Source: Bryobacteraceae bacterium
GTDB taxonomy: Bacteria; Acidobacteriota; Terriglobia; Bryobacterales; Bryobacteraceae
Length of the DNA stretch: 64,000 bases
Reading direction: 5' to 3'
NCBI GenBank assembly: GCA_025055455.1
Contig: JANWXD010000001.1
Span: 186,001-250,000 of the forward strand
In this document: piece by piece, positions 45,184 to 54,233 of the stretch
Numbering within the stretch: position 1 is the stretch's first letter
Layout of the letters: each line of letters starts with the position of its first letter
The notes under the pieces: generated by a model
Told to the model about the DNA's origin: nothing
What the model saw: only the letters and a program-made list of their open reading frames with translations
Databases searched by the model: none
Position numbers and translations under genes: made by a program

Positions 45184-45189
45184 ATTATA
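45184..45189 (-). promoter_or_regulatory. -10 box of tRNA-Arg
   Basis: A perfect TATAAT on the minus strand lies 12 nt before the tRNA 5' end. No good -35 is seen. It could also drive the SMP-30, NUDIX, mutS2 genes by read-through. Confidence 0.5.
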
Positions 45190-45269
45190 CGGCCGCGCTC
45201 GATGCGGATCCCGCGCCCTTTCAGGACGTTGTCGAGAAGCGCTCCCCACGCTGGCAGGTGGCGCTGCCC

Positions 45270-46676
45270 TCACTCGTCTTCGTCAGTATCGTCGCTTAGC
45301 GGCTTCAATCCGGCCGCTCGGAGCCGGTCGTCCAGGGCGACCTGAACCACCTCCGCTTCGAGGGGGGACAGGCCGCCGGCGAGCCGCTCGATTTTGGCCA
45401 GCAAGCGCCGCATGTTGACGCGCGAGACGTCGCCCGTGGGGGCGGCCAGCGCGTAGGCCTCCAGCGCGCTGAGACGGAGATCCTCGTCGTCGAAAAACTT
45501 CTCCAGTTTGCCCACGTGGGCCTTGAGTCCGAGCCAGCCGATGCCCAGAATGGCCTGACGCTTGGTCTCCACGTCGGGATCGTCCAGGTAACGCAGGAAG
45601 TAGTCCGCCAGGCGGTAGTCGAACGCGTACCGCATCGCCTCGAGCGCCCGCGCCCGGGTCTCCGGCCGCTCGCAAAACTGAAGAGCGTAATGGCGGACCG
45701 CAGGATCTTGCAAATGCCGCGCCAAACCCACCAGCGCGCCGGCGCGTTCCACCGCCGGCGCGGCCTCATCTTTCAGGCGCGCCAGCAGGGCGTCGAATAC
45801 CGCCGGGTCTTCCGACTCCGCCAGCGCCTCCCAGCAGGCGGCCCGGACTTCGGCGGAGGGATCCGTCTCCGCGGCCCGGCGGAGCCGGCTCTGCGCTTCG
45901 GCCGAGGGGCGTTCGTAGCGGAAGCTCGAGGCCGCCTCCCGGCGCGCAGCTTCGTCTACGCTACCGAGCAGTTCCAGGCGCTCGGCCTCGGTCAGCGCGT
46001 CCATGTCCGGCAGCGCCGTCTCGGGATAGCGCGACCATAAGTCGAACGGCTCCACCTCCGCGCCCGTCCGCCCTTGCTTGAGTTCCGCGATCGCGGCTTC
46101 GAGCTCCCGTCGGACCCAAGCCTCTTGCGGCTCGTCGCGGTTCCGCTTGGCCAGCGCCGCCTCGAGAGCTGGCACGGCCTGCGGATCGCCGTAGGCCGCC
46201 AGTGCGAGGGCAGCCTCCGCCGGATCGAGCTCGATCCGCCCGAGCAGCAGCTTCAGGATCCGCTGGTCGCGAACGCCGAGCAGCGCCAGGGCGTAGGCGA
46301 TCTCCTCGCCCTCGGCGGCACCGGTCTCCTCGTACAGCTGCAGCAGGGGCTCGACCGACGGCGCACCGAGACGGCGAAACGCCTCGAACAGCTGATCCGG
46401 AAAATCGCGGCGCTGGCGACGCGCGCAGTCGATCAGAAACGGCAGGGCTTCGGACGTGGGCCGGTAGCAAAACAGGTCGAGCAAAACCGGCTCCAAGTCG
46501 TAGACCCCGTCGTGACGGGATTCGAGCCCGAAGCGGACCAGATCGGGAACGGCTCGCTCGAAGCGCTCCAGAATGGCGCGCAGCAGCCGGCGGTCCACTC
46601 CGATGCGCCCTTGCGCCGCGGCGACGAGGAGGTCATAAACTGGAGCGGCGGAGTACTGTTCGGGCCTCAGGAGCAC
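45270..46676 (-). CDS. HEAT-repeat domain protein
   Basis: The product has 468 residues made of short helical pairs. Several repeat units show the HEAT pattern with Pro, Asp and Arg, for example DPSAEVRAACWEALAESEDP, VERAGALVGLARHLQDPAVR and DPDVETKRQAILGIGWLGLK. It has no catalytic motif and an acidic tail (SDDTDEDE). It is probably a cytoplasmic scaffold. It starts 1 nt after the SDR gene and closes the long housekeeping run. The function is unknown, but its place there suggests a link with translation or growth. Confidence 0.8.
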   Translation of the reverse strand: MLLRPEQYSAAPVYDLLVAAAQGRIGVDRRLLRAILERFERAVPDLVRFGLESRHDGVYDLEPVLLDLFCYRPTSEALPFLIDCARRQRRDFPDQLFEAFRRLGAPSVEPLLQLYEETGAAEGEEIAYALALLGVRDQRILKLLLGRIELDPAEAALALAAYGDPQAVPALEAALAKRNRDEPQEAWVRRELEAAIAELKQGRTGAEVEPFDLWSRYPETALPDMDALTEAERLELLGSVDEAARREAASSFRYERPSAEAQSRLRRAAETDPSAEVRAACWEALAESEDPAVFDALLARLKDEAAPAVERAGALVGLARHLQDPAVRHYALQFCERPETRARALEAMRYAFDYRLADYFLRYLDDPDVETKRQAILGIGWLGLKAHVGKLEKFFDDEDLRLSALEAYALAAPTGDVSRVNMRRLLAKIERLAGGLSPLEAEVVQVALDDRLRAAGLKPLSDDTDEDE

Positions 46677-46677
46677 G

Positions 46678-47433
46678 CTAGTAGGTGGCGCGCCCTCCGC
46701 TGGCGTCGTAGCACTGCCCGGTGACGAAGGAACAATCCGGGCTCGCCAGGAAGTGGACCACCGCCGCGATCTCTTCCGGCGTGCCGGTGCGCCGCATGGG
46801 AATGCGCGAGGTCATGTACTCGATTTGTTCCGGCGTCAGCTGGTCCAGGATCTTGGTGCGCACCACGGCCGGGGTGACGGAATTGACGCAGATGCCCTCC
46901 AGGGCCACTTCTTTCGCCAAGGCTTTGGTGAAGGCGATCACGCCCGCTTTGCTGGCGGAGTAGGCGGTCATGTTCGGGTTGCCCTCTTTGCCGGCCACAG
47001 AGGCGATGTTCACGATCCGGCCGTACCGCCGCGCACGCATGTGGGAGATGACCGCGCGGCAGCAATGGAACACGCCGTCCAAGTTCACGGCCATGACCGC
47101 ACGCCAGTCTTCGGGAGTCTGCTCCCACAGCGGCGCGGCCTTTCCGGCGACGCCGGCGTTGTTCACGAGGATGTCGATGCGGCCCGTGCGTTCCAGCACT
47201 TTCGCCATCGCGCGGGCAACGGAGGCCTCGTCGGCGATGTCGATCTCCACTGGAAACGCCTCGTGCCCCTCGGCGACCAGCGCCGCCGCGACGCGATTCG
47301 CCCCGTCTCGGTCGATGTCGGCCACCGCGACCGTGGCGCCCGCGCGCGCCAGGCGCCAAGCGATCGCCTCGCCGATGCCGGCGGCGGCGCCCGTGACCAC
47401 CGCCGTCTGGCCGCTCAGGTCGAAGAAGCGCAT
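46678..47433 (-). CDS. Short-chain dehydrogenase/reductase (SDR)
   Basis: This 251-residue classical SDR has the cofactor motif VTGAAAGIGEA (T-G-x3-G-x-G), the structural ILVNNAGVAG, and the catalytic Ser in NIASVAGKEG with YSASK (Tyr-x3-Lys). Its closest pattern is FabG or glucose-dehydrogenase-like, and the substrate is not determinable. The ATG at 47431-47433 lies 13 nt after the rplI stop. Its position between rplI and the HEAT gene is unusual. Confidence 0.88.
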   Translation of the reverse strand: MRFFDLSGQTAVVTGAAAGIGEAIAWRLARAGATVAVADIDRDGANRVAAALVAEGHEAFPVEIDIADEASVARAMAKVLERTGRIDILVNNAGVAGKAAPLWEQTPEDWRAVMAVNLDGVFHCCRAVISHMRARRYGRIVNIASVAGKEGNPNMTAYSASKAGVIAFTKALAKEVALEGICVNSVTPAVVRTKILDQLTPEQIEYMTSRIPMRRTGTPEEIAAVVHFLASPDCSFVTGQCYDASGGRATY

Positions 47434-47446
47434 GAGGGGCGCGCTG

Positions 47447-47899
47447 CTACTCCTCCTTGACGACCTGCACCAAGATTTCGGCGGTGACCTCCTTGTGGAG
47501 CCGCACCGGAACTTTGTACTCGCCGAGTTGCTTGATTGGCTCCTCCAGCTGAATCTTGCGCCGGTCCACGGTGTAATTCTGCCGTTGCAACGCTTCGGCA
47601 ATGTCCCGGGCCGTCACGGAGCCGAACAGTTGGTCGTGCTCGCCCGCTTTCTGGCGGATCGTCACCGTGACGCCCGCCAGCAGCCGGGCTAACTCCTCGG
47701 CTTCGCTCCGCTCTTTGGCTTCGCGGCGCAGATGCGCCTGGCGCTCCTGCTCGACGATCTTCTTGTTGGCCTCCGTGGCCGGCACCGCCAGCCGGCGGGG
47801 CAGCAAGTAATTGCGCGCGTACCCGTCCGCCACCGTGACGATGTCTCCCCGGTTGCCGAGCTTCTCGATGTTCTCCCTGAGAATGACTTGCATTTGCAA
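47447..47899 (-). CDS. rplI: 50S ribosomal protein L9
   Basis: This 150-residue protein has the canonical N-terminal domain MQMQVILRENIEKLGNRGDI followed by VTVADGYARNYLLPRRLA, a long connecting helix and a C-terminal rRNA-binding domain with FGSVTARDIAEAL. It follows rpsR by 19 nt in the order rpsF, rpsR, rplI, which is standard in bacteria, but without ssb between rpsF and rpsR. Confidence 0.97.
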   Translation of the reverse strand: MQMQVILRENIEKLGNRGDIVTVADGYARNYLLPRRLAVPATEANKKIVEQERQAHLRREAKERSEAEELARLLAGVTVTIRQKAGEHDQLFGSVTARDIAEALQRQNYTVDRRKIQLEEPIKQLGEYKVPVRLHKEVTAEILVQVVKEE

Positions 47900-47918
47900 G
47901 CTCCCTGTGCTAGGGGAC

Positions 47919-48218
47919 TCAGACGACCGCGGCGAAGGGCAGCAGCGCGATGTTGCGTGCTTGTTTGATCGCCTCGCTCAGCCGCCGCTGATGGGGGCTG
48001 CACACGCCGGAGACGCGCCGCGGCACGATCTTGCCCCGCTCGGTAAGAAACGCCGAGAGTAACTTCACGTCCTTGTAATCGATATCATCGATTCGCTCGA
48101 CGCAGAATCGGCAGACTTTCTTGCGCCGGAAATACTGCTTCCGCGTCGCCACGATGGCTTTGTCCGTGCCGGTGGGCTTCTGGGAAGCGGCCACCGGCTT
48201 GCCTTTTGCTTCGGCCAT
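47919..48218 (-). CDS. rpsR: 30S ribosomal protein S18 (zinc-binding form)
   Basis: This 99-residue protein has the S18 core [40 protein letters not shown] and [19 protein letters not shown]. The CxxC and the later Cys in SGVC are kept, so this is the C+ form thought to bind zinc. The N-terminal 25 residues are a basic extension. It follows rpsF by 20 nt. Confidence 0.96.
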   Translation of the reverse strand: MAEAKGKPVAASQKPTGTDKAIVATRKQYFRRKKVCRFCVERIDDIDYKDVKLLSAFLTERGKIVPRRVSGVCSPHQRRLSEAIKQARNIALLPFAAVV

Positions 48219-48238
48219 AGTTTGGGATCTCCTTTAGT

Positions 48239-48661
48239 TTATTTTGAGGCCTCGCCCTCGGCTTTCGCCATCACTTCTTCGGCCGCGGGAACGCCCGGCA
48301 CCGGCCCGACGGGGGCCGGCTTGCGCGCCGCCCGCTTTTCGCGCTCCTTGCGCTTCTTCTCGAGCCGCTTGAGCTTGCCGTCGATGCGCACGGTGAGATA
48401 CTTGATGACGACATCCGAGACGCGCAGGCGCCGTTCGATCTCTTTGACCGCGTCCGGGGGCGCGCTGAACTGCACAAGCACATAGTAGCCGTCCTCATGC
48501 TTGCGCACGCGGTAGGCGAGCTTGCGCACACCCCATTTTTCCACCTTGTCGACCGTGCCCTTCGCCTCGGTGACGACCTGCCGGATTTGCTCGACGGCTT
48601 GATCTACTTCCTCTTCCGTGGCGTTCGGCCTGACGATGAATAGTTCTTCGTAAATCCTCAT
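48239..48661 (-). CDS. rpsF: 30S ribosomal protein S6
   Basis: This 140-residue protein opens [20 protein letters not shown] and contains [20 protein letters not shown] and [20 protein letters not shown], typical of S6. The C-terminal 40 residues are a Lys/Arg-rich then acidic extension. It overlaps the pth stop by 4 bp. Confidence 0.95.
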   Translation of the reverse strand: MRIYEELFIVRPNATEEEVDQAVEQIRQVVTEAKGTVDKVEKWGVRKLAYRVRKHEDGYYVLVQFSAPPDAVKEIERRLRVSDVVIKYLTVRIDGKLKRLEKKRKEREKRAARKPAPVGPVPGVPAAEEVMAKAEGEASK

Positions 48662-49275
48662 TCGTCCTCTGCTCTCTCACCGGGGGCGCGGCGGTTGAAT
48701 CTCGCCATGGACTTTTCGACGCCCTCGGAAATCAGACACGCGACCGCCTCGGCCGCGTACTCCACAAACTCCGCCACCTCCTCCCGCTGCTGCCGGGGAA
48801 ATGGCGACAGCACATAGCGCGCGCCGTCACCCACGTGATAGCCGGCAATGCCCAGCCGCACTCGGGGGAACTCCGTCGTGCCCAGCGCTTCGGTTACCGA
48901 CTCGACCCCGTGATGACCGCCCGGGGAACCTTTGGGCCGAATCCGCAAGGCACGCCAAGGCAGATCTAAATCATCGTAAACCAAAATCAAGTCGCCGGGC
49001 TTCAAACCGTAGCGGGCGAGTAGGGCCCGCACGGCCGGTCCGCTGAGGTTGACATAGGTCTGCGGCTTCGCCAAGACCACCGCCTGCTCGCCCACCCGCC
49101 CCGTGCCGACCAGTGCCATGGCCTCTCGGTGCCGGACGGGGATACCATAACGGTCTGCCAACCGGTCCACTACGAGAAACCCCAGGTTGTGGGGCGTCCA
49201 TTCATATTCTGGGCCGGGATTTCCCAAACCGACCACGAGCACGGGCGAGGAACTGCGCTCCCTGGCCGTCCCCAT
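48658..49275 (-). CDS. pth: Peptidyl-tRNA hydrolase
   Basis: The product has 205 residues. [18 protein letters not shown] carries the conserved Asn19 and catalytic His29; [10 protein letters not shown] carries Asn76 and VYDDLDLP Asp101. The GGHNG loop reads GGHHG (Asn replaced by His122), an odd change at a residue that contacts substrate. The enzyme frees tRNA from stalled peptidyl-tRNA. The gene lies between rplY and rpsF, overlapping the latter by 4 bp. Confidence 0.93.
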   Translation of the reverse strand: MGTARERSSSPVLVVGLGNPGPEYEWTPHNLGFLVVDRLADRYGIPVRHREAMALVGTGRVGEQAVVLAKPQTYVNLSGPAVRALLARYGLKPGDLILVYDDLDLPWRALRIRPKGSPGGHHGVESVTEALGTTEFPRVRLGIAGYHVGDGARYVLSPFPRQQREEVAEFVEYAAEAVACLISEGVEKSMARFNRRAPGERAEDE

Positions 49276-49312
49276 ACGGTTCTGTCACGGCACGCATGCC
49301 AGCGTCCCAAGC

Positions 49313-49972
49313 CTAGGTCTCCTCCGCCTCCTCCTTCTTGCCCTTCTTGATGACCTCCGGCTCGGCAGGCGCTGCCGGGGCGGCGCCTTCAGGGGCCCGT
49401 GCGGCTTCGTGATGCCGCAGGGCGATGACGTGCACGACCACCGTGTCCGGAGGGCTCAGCAGCACCATGGAGCCGGGCAGCGGCACGTCCGAGGCACGTT
49501 TGCTTTGCCCAATCATCAACTCGGTGACGTCCACCGGCAGCGAGTCCGGGATTTCCTCGGGCAGGCATTCCACCTCCAGCTCGCGGGTCACGATCTCCAA
49601 AAGGCCGCCTTGTTGCTTGACCCCCTTGGCGTCCCCTACCGGGTGAACCGGTACCGAAACCCGGATGCGCTGGGCCAAATCGATTCGCTTGAAGTCCACG
49701 TGCAGCAGCGCGTCTTTGACCGGGTGAAACTGCCAGTCCACGATCATCACCGGCGTGACGTCCCCGTCGATGGCCAACTGAAAGATCGTGTTGTGGCCGG
49801 ATTCGCTGTGCAGAATCTTGATGACGTCTCTCGGGCTCACCGAGACGGCCACGGGCGGCCGGCCGCCGCCGTAGACGACCCCCGGGATGAGCCCTTGAGC
49901 CCGCAGGCGCCGCGCCTCGTTTTTGCCGCGCGCGGAACGCGCCTGCGCCCTCACGGTTAAATCTTTCCTCAT
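49313..49972 (-). CDS. rplY: 50S ribosomal protein L25 (general stress protein Ctc type)
   Basis: This 219-residue protein has the 5S-rRNA-binding N-terminal domain (RSARGKNEARRLRAQGLIPG, VVYGGGRPP) and the TL5/Ctc C-terminal beta domain (LEVECLPEEIPDSLPVDVTE). An acidic/lysine tail, KKGKKEEAEET, ends it. The order prs, rplY, pth is the standard bacterial arrangement. Confidence 0.95.
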   Translation of the reverse strand: MRKDLTVRAQARSARGKNEARRLRAQGLIPGVVYGGGRPPVAVSVSPRDVIKILHSESGHNTIFQLAIDGDVTPVMIVDWQFHPVKDALLHVDFKRIDLAQRIRVSVPVHPVGDAKGVKQQGGLLEIVTRELEVECLPEEIPDSLPVDVTELMIGQSKRASDVPLPGSMVLLSPPDTVVVHVIALRHHEAARAPEGAAPAAPAEPEVIKKGKKEEAEET

Positions 49973-50039
49973 CGTTTAACTCCCTATCAGGCTGGCGCGC
50001 AGCTCCGCTGAAAGCAAACTGCGCGAGCCGGATGCAATT

Positions 50040-50984
50040 TCATACAAACAGTTTGCTGACCGAGGTCTCCTCGTGGATGGACTGGATCGCCTGGGCCAGC
50101 AGCGGCGCCACCGACAACACCCGGATCCGGTCGCACTGGCGGGCTTCCGCGCGAAGCGGAATGGAGTTGGTCAACACGACTTCTTTGATGCGCGAGGCTT
50201 GGATGCGCTCCACCGCCGGTCCGGACAGAACCGCGTGCGTGGCGCAAGCGGTCACGCTGGCGGCCCCGTGGGCGAACAGGGCTTCGGCACCCTCCACCAG
50301 CGTGCCCGCGGTGTCAATCAAGTCATCCACGATCAAACAGTTACGATTCCTGACGCGGCCGATGATGTGCATCACCTCGGCGACATTGGCCTCCTGGCGC
50401 CGTTTGTCGATAATCGCGAGCGGCGCCTTGAGCCGTTTGGCGAAGGCGCGCGCGCGCTCTACGCCTCCAGCGTCCGGAGAAACCACCGTCAGGCGGTCTT
50501 CGGCCAAAGCCCGGAAGTGTTCGATCATGACCGGAGTCGCAAACAGGTGATCCACCGGGATATCGAAGAAGCCCTGGATCTGGGCCGCGTGAAGATCCAA
50601 GGCCAGAATCCGATCCGCTCCGGCACGCTCGAGCAGACTCGCAACGAGCTTGGCCGAAATCGGAACCCGGGGCTTGTCCTTCCGGTCTTGGCGTGCGTAC
50701 CCATAGTAGGGTAACACGGCGGTGATTCGCTCTGCGGAGGCGCGCTTGAGGGCGTCGATCATCAGCAGCAGTTCGAACAGGTGTCGCTCGACGGGCGTGC
50801 AGGTCGGCTGAATGACAAAGACGTCGGCGCCGCGGACGTTCTCGAGGATTTGAACATAGATCTCTCCATCGGAGAACGATTTGACCGCGGCATCGCCGAT
50901 CGGGCAGCCCAGGCAGGCACACACCTCCTCGGCTAAGGGGCGGTTGGCGTTGCCCGTGAAGACCTTCAAACGATCGAACGTCAT
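50040..50984 (-). CDS. prs: Ribose-phosphate pyrophosphokinase
   Basis: This 314-residue enzyme makes PRPP from ribose 5-phosphate and ATP. The start [20 protein letters not shown] matches the family, and the ATG at 50982-50984 overlaps the ispE stop by 4 bp; an ATG at 51011 would lie deep inside ispE. The flexible-loop/ATP block is PYYGYARQDRKDKPR, and the PRPP-binding loop is CLIVDDLIDTAGTLVEG. The gene sits beside apt, which consumes PRPP. Confidence 0.95.
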   Translation of the reverse strand: MTFDRLKVFTGNANRPLAEEVCACLGCPIGDAAVKSFSDGEIYVQILENVRGADVFVIQPTCTPVERHLFELLLMIDALKRASAERITAVLPYYGYARQDRKDKPRVPISAKLVASLLERAGADRILALDLHAAQIQGFFDIPVDHLFATPVMIEHFRALAEDRLTVVSPDAGGVERARAFAKRLKAPLAIIDKRRQEANVAEVMHIIGRVRNRNCLIVDDLIDTAGTLVEGAEALFAHGAASVTACATHAVLSGPAVERIQASRIKEVVLTNSIPLRAEARQCDRIRVLSVAPLLAQAIQSIHEETSVSKLFV

Positions 50985-51946
50985 TGCGCGTACCGGCTTC
51001 GGGGCGGCCATGACTGGCGATCACCAATATGGGGCGCAAGCCACCTGCGCCACCAGCTCCAATACTCGGCGCGGGACACCAGCCGCTCGGTGAACACGCG
51101 ACAAACGCGACCGAATTGCTCGGAGGCCTCCTCCCACTCGGCGCGGCTGCGGAACAATCCGAACAGCCCGGATCCACTCCCCGTGAGCCCTACCCGGACG
51201 GGATGGAGCCGCTCGATCCGCTTCTTGAGGGACTTCAGCTCGGGGAATCGCTCGAACACCAGCACTTCGAAATCGTTACCGACTGAGGAGCCCTTGTCTC
51301 CCGGTGGCGCCCCCATCGCCGCCGCCCACGCCGCAGACTGGAAATCTCTTATAATAAAAGGCCTCCGCTCCGGAGTCAATTTCTCTCGCAAGCTCCGGTA
51401 GGCTTCCGCGGTCGAGATCTTCAATTCCGGTACGACGACTACGCAATAAAGGCGGCCCAAATCCGGAAGGGGATAAACCTCTTCTCCGCGGCCCACTCCC
51501 AGGGCGGTGCCTCCCAGCAGAAAAAAGGGCACGTCGCTGCCGAGCTGCGCCGCCAGTCCGGACAGTTCCTGGAGGCTCAAAGTCCGGCCCGCCAGCACCG
51601 GCAGGGTCAGCAACACCGCGGCGGCATCCGAGGAGCCGCCCCCTAAGCCGGCTCCCGCGGGGATGCACTTGCGGAGCCGGATGCCGACGCTGCCGCGGAT
51701 GTGAGCCGCCTCCATGACCGCTTCGGCCGCCCGCACCACCAGGTTGTCCGGTATCGGCGGCTCGCAATCCACCTCGATCCGAGTGGAGCGGGAAGGCCGG
51801 TATTCGAACTCCAGCGAGTCGGCCAGAGATATGGTTTGGTAGATCGTGCGCAGCTCGTGGTAGCCGTCGGGGCGGCGCCCTAGCACGTGCAAGGCCAGGT
51901 TGATCTTGGCCAGCGCTCGTATGCGCGCCTGCCGTACGGCGCTCAT
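50981..51946 (-). CDS. ispE: 4-diphosphocytidyl-2-C-methyl-D-erythritol kinase
   Basis: This 321-residue GHMP kinase of the MEP isoprenoid pathway opens [20 protein letters not shown] with the conserved catalytic region. The ATP-binding motif is [17 protein letters not shown], and motif 3 is [15 protein letters not shown]. It is about 20-30 residues longer than usual because of a Trp/Arg-rich C-terminal tail. The overlaps with apt and prs (4 bp each) show tight coupling. Confidence 0.95.
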   Translation of the reverse strand: MSAVRQARIRALAKINLALHVLGRRPDGYHELRTIYQTISLADSLEFEYRPSRSTRIEVDCEPPIPDNLVVRAAEAVMEAAHIRGSVGIRLRKCIPAGAGLGGGSSDAAAVLLTLPVLAGRTLSLQELSGLAAQLGSDVPFFLLGGTALGVGRGEEVYPLPDLGRLYCVVVVPELKISTAEAYRSLREKLTPERRPFIIRDFQSAAWAAAMGAPPGDKGSSVGNDFEVLVFERFPELKSLKKRIERLHPVRVGLTGSGSGLFGLFRSRAEWEEASEQFGRVCRVFTERLVSRAEYWSWWRRWLAPHIGDRQSWPPRSRYAQ

Positions 51947-52464
51947 TGCGGATACTGGATCAGGGAGAAGACGTCGTAGCCGGCGAGTTTGCTCCGCCCA
52001 TGAAGAAAATCGAGCTCGACGACAAAGCCGACCCCGACCACACGGCCGCCGAGTCTCTCGACGAGCTGACAGACGGCTGCGGCGGTGCCGCCCGTGGCGA
52101 GCACGTCGTCGACGACGAGGACCTTCTGACCGGGCTCGATGGCGTCCTTGTGGACCTCCAGGGCGTCCGTGCCGTACTCCAAGGTGTACTCCACACGCTC
52201 GGTGGCGGCAGGCAGTTTGTTGGGCTTGCGAACCGGCACGAATCCGACTCCGAGGGCATAGGCCACCGCCGGGGCAAAAATGAAACCCCGGGCCTCGATA
52301 CCGAGCACCATGTCCACTTGCGCGTCTCGATAACGGTCCCGGAAGGCGTCAATCACGGTTTTCAAACCGGTGCGGTCCTTCAGCAGCGTGGTGATGTCGT
52401 AAAAAAGGATTCCCGGTTTTGGGAAATCCGGGACCTGCCGGATGAGGCGTTTGAGGTCGTCCAT
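51943..52464 (-). CDS. apt: Adenine phosphoribosyltransferase
   Basis: This 173-residue enzyme salvages adenine to AMP using PRPP. The start [20 protein letters not shown] matches the family, and [20 protein letters not shown] and the PRPP loop [16 protein letters not shown] are present. The ATG at 52462-52464 is 4 nt after the acylphosphatase stop. The gene overlaps ispE by 4 bp. Confidence 0.94.
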   Translation of the reverse strand: MDDLKRLIRQVPDFPKPGILFYDITTLLKDRTGLKTVIDAFRDRYRDAQVDMVLGIEARGFIFAPAVAYALGVGFVPVRKPNKLPAATERVEYTLEYGTDALEVHKDAIEPGQKVLVVDDVLATGGTAAAVCQLVERLGGRVVGVGFVVELDFLHGRSKLAGYDVFSLIQYPQ

Positions 52465-52468
52465 GAGT

Positions 52469-52732
52469 TCATTCAATACGGAAACCCCGACATTGTAACA
52501 TCGGAGCATCTTGCTCCCGCACGTCCTCGACGATGGCCAAGCGCGGGCCCTTCCAGAGCTGGTTGCGGAGTTCGGAGAGCTGGGTCGGTGAGCCGAGCGC
52601 GTAGACCTCGACGCGGCCGTCATCCAGATTCCGCACGTAGCCGCTGAGCCCCAGTTCGGAGGCGACGCGTTCGACGAAGAAACGAAACCCCACCCCCTGG
52701 ACCCGCCCGGAGATGAGAAACTTCCGCGCCAA
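52469..52732 (-). CDS. acyP: Acylphosphatase
   Basis: This 87-residue enzyme hydrolyses acyl phosphates. The motif [12 protein letters not shown] holds catalytic Arg17, and [15 protein letters not shown] holds catalytic Asn35. The start is TTG (52730-52732), the only start that keeps the family N-terminus; it has no Shine-Dalgarno sequence. It is the first gene of the eleven-gene housekeeping run. Confidence 0.9.
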   Translation of the reverse strand: MARKFLISGRVQGVGFRFFVERVASELGLSGYVRNLDDGRVEVYALGSPTQLSELRNQLWKGPRLAIVEDVREQDAPMLQCRGFRIE

Positions 52733-52740
52733 TTTTGGAG

Positions 52741-52764
52741 ACAGGCTACGTAACCCCCAAACTC
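52741..52764 (-). repeat. Copy 2 of a short repeat at gene starts (acyP)
   Basis: This is the partner of 45068-45090. On the gene strand it reads TTTGGGGGTTACGTAGCCTG, followed within 9-10 nt by the acyP TTG start. Confidence 0.5.
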
Positions 52765-53260
52765 AAATGTAGCGCCTGCGGCCCTCGTTTTGCGGGACGG
52801 AGCGGGGGACCGAGCGGCGCTCCTAACTCTTGCACAAAAAACTCGCTTCCCAAAGGCCGACCGGTGCGGGTGGCTTCGCGAACGCGCTCGAGGGACGCTG
52901 CCTCTCGACTTTTGCTGGCGAGACCTCGCTCCAGCGGAACGCGGTGTCAGCGGGACCCACAGCTCCCGGCCAAGCCAGCTAGGGGATCCAAGCCGGTCAA
53001 GTGCGCTCGAGCGCTCGGCCAAGGCCACTCACAAGGGATGCGCAACAAGATTGTGTGCGGAGGGGCTCAGGTCAATGCACCGGTGCGCTTCCCAGAAGTG
53101 CAAGTGCGCGCGGGCAGAGATGAGATTGTTGGGAAGAATTAAAGGCACGGGCGCAGAGGAGGCAAGGAGCTCCGAGCCGAGGCAGGCGGAGGATGAGGCC
53201 GTGGGGGAGGCGAATTTCGAGATTGCGCAACCTGTTCCCGAGATGCCATAAAGAGGGGGT
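52765..53260. other. Non-coding region of about 500 bp with strong inverted repeats
   Basis: Between the divergent acyP and hemB genes no ORF has a credible product. The stretch 52855-53010 is rich in self-complementary sequence, including the hairpin GCTGGCGA-GACC-TCGC(T)CCAGC near 52915-52940 and outer arms GACCGG/CCGGTC. A structured RNA (6S-like, for example) is possible but I could not identify one. The right end holds the hemB ribosome site. Confidence 0.35.
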
Positions 53261-54229
53261 ATGGGGTTTCCGGTGCAGCGGATGCGGCGGCTGCGGGCCA
53301 GCGAGCCGCTGCGGCGTCTGGTGCGCGAGACGCACCTGGAACCGAGCCAGCTCATCTATCCGCTGTTCGTCTGTCCCGGCGAGGGGATCCGCCGGGAGAT
53401 CGGCGCCATGCCGGGAAATTACCAGCTCTCGGTGGACGAACTCGTCAAGGAGTGCCGCGAGGTGCACGCCCTCGGGCTCGGAGGTGTGATCCTGTTCGGG
53501 ATCCCGGAAAGCAAGGACGAAAAAGCCTCCGGGGCCTACGCCGCAGACGGTATTGTGCAACGCGCTGTTCGGGCGGTCAAAAAGGAAATTCCCGATCTGG
53601 TGGTGATCACGGACGTCTGCAACTGCGAGTACACCAGCCACGGCCACTGCGGCAAGGTAGTCAACGGCGAGGTAGACAACGACGCCACGCTCGAGTGGCT
53701 GGCGGCGACGGCGGTCTCCCACGCCCGTGCCGGTGCCGACATCGTCGCTCCATCCGACATGATGGACGGCCGAGTGGCAGCGATTCGCAAGGCGCTGGAC
53801 GCCAACGGCTTCCAGCGGGTCCCGATCCTGTCGTATGCCGCGAAGTTCGCGTCCTGTTTCTACGGGCCCTTTCGGGAAGCCGCCGAGTCGGCGCCCCAGT
53901 TCGGCGACCGCCGCAGTTACCAGATGGATCCGCCCAATGCCCGGGAGGCCATGCGGGAAATCGAGCTGGATATCGAGGAAGGGGCCGACATCATCATGAT
54001 CAAGCCGGCACTTCCGTACTTGGACCTGATCCGGGCGGCCCGCGAGCGCTTTGATGTGCCTTTAGCGGCCTATCAAGTCAGCGGAGAGTTCAGCATGATC
54101 GTCGCCGCGGCGCGCAACGGATGGCTGGATCGGGAGCGTGCGATGCTCGAAACCTTGATCGCCATCCGGCGCGCCGGGGCCCAGATCATTCTGACCTACT
54201 TTGCCAAGGACGCCGCCCGGTTGTTATAG
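53261..54229 (+). CDS. hemB: Delta-aminolevulinic acid dehydratase (porphobilinogen synthase)
   Basis: This 322-residue enzyme condenses two aminolevulinates to porphobilinogen in heme and cobalamin synthesis. The catalytic-zinc cysteines are Cys120, Cys122 and Cys130 in [13 protein letters not shown], so this is the zinc type. The Schiff-base lysines are Lys195 in [15 protein letters not shown] and Lys248 in [20 protein letters not shown] gives a clear ribosome site for the ATG at 53261. It converges with the ACT-domain gene 4 bp away. Confidence 0.96.
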   Translation: MGFPVQRMRRLRASEPLRRLVRETHLEPSQLIYPLFVCPGEGIRREIGAMPGNYQLSVDELVKECREVHALGLGGVILFGIPESKDEKASGAYAADGIVQRAVRAVKKEIPDLVVITDVCNCEYTSHGHCGKVVNGEVDNDATLEWLAATAVSHARAGADIVAPSDMMDGRVAAIRKALDANGFQRVPILSYAAKFASCFYGPFREAAESAPQFGDRRSYQMDPPNAREAMREIELDIEEGADIIMIKPALPYLDLIRAARERFDVPLAAYQVSGEFSMIVAAARNGWLDRERAMLETLIAIRRAGAQIILTYFAKDAARLL

Positions 54230-54233
54230 CGGC

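Noticed and set aside
44196-45299. Plus-strand frame encoding GGIRTPGLLVRSQPLYPPEL over tRNA-Arg
   Set aside because: This peptide is the well-known false translation of a tRNA gene; the real features are tRNA-Arg and the SMP-30 gene on the minus strand.
52735-53142. Plus-strand frame starting [16 protein letters not shown]
   Set aside because: It overlaps the acyP start and repeat, has no ribosome site, and only the first few residues look protein-like.
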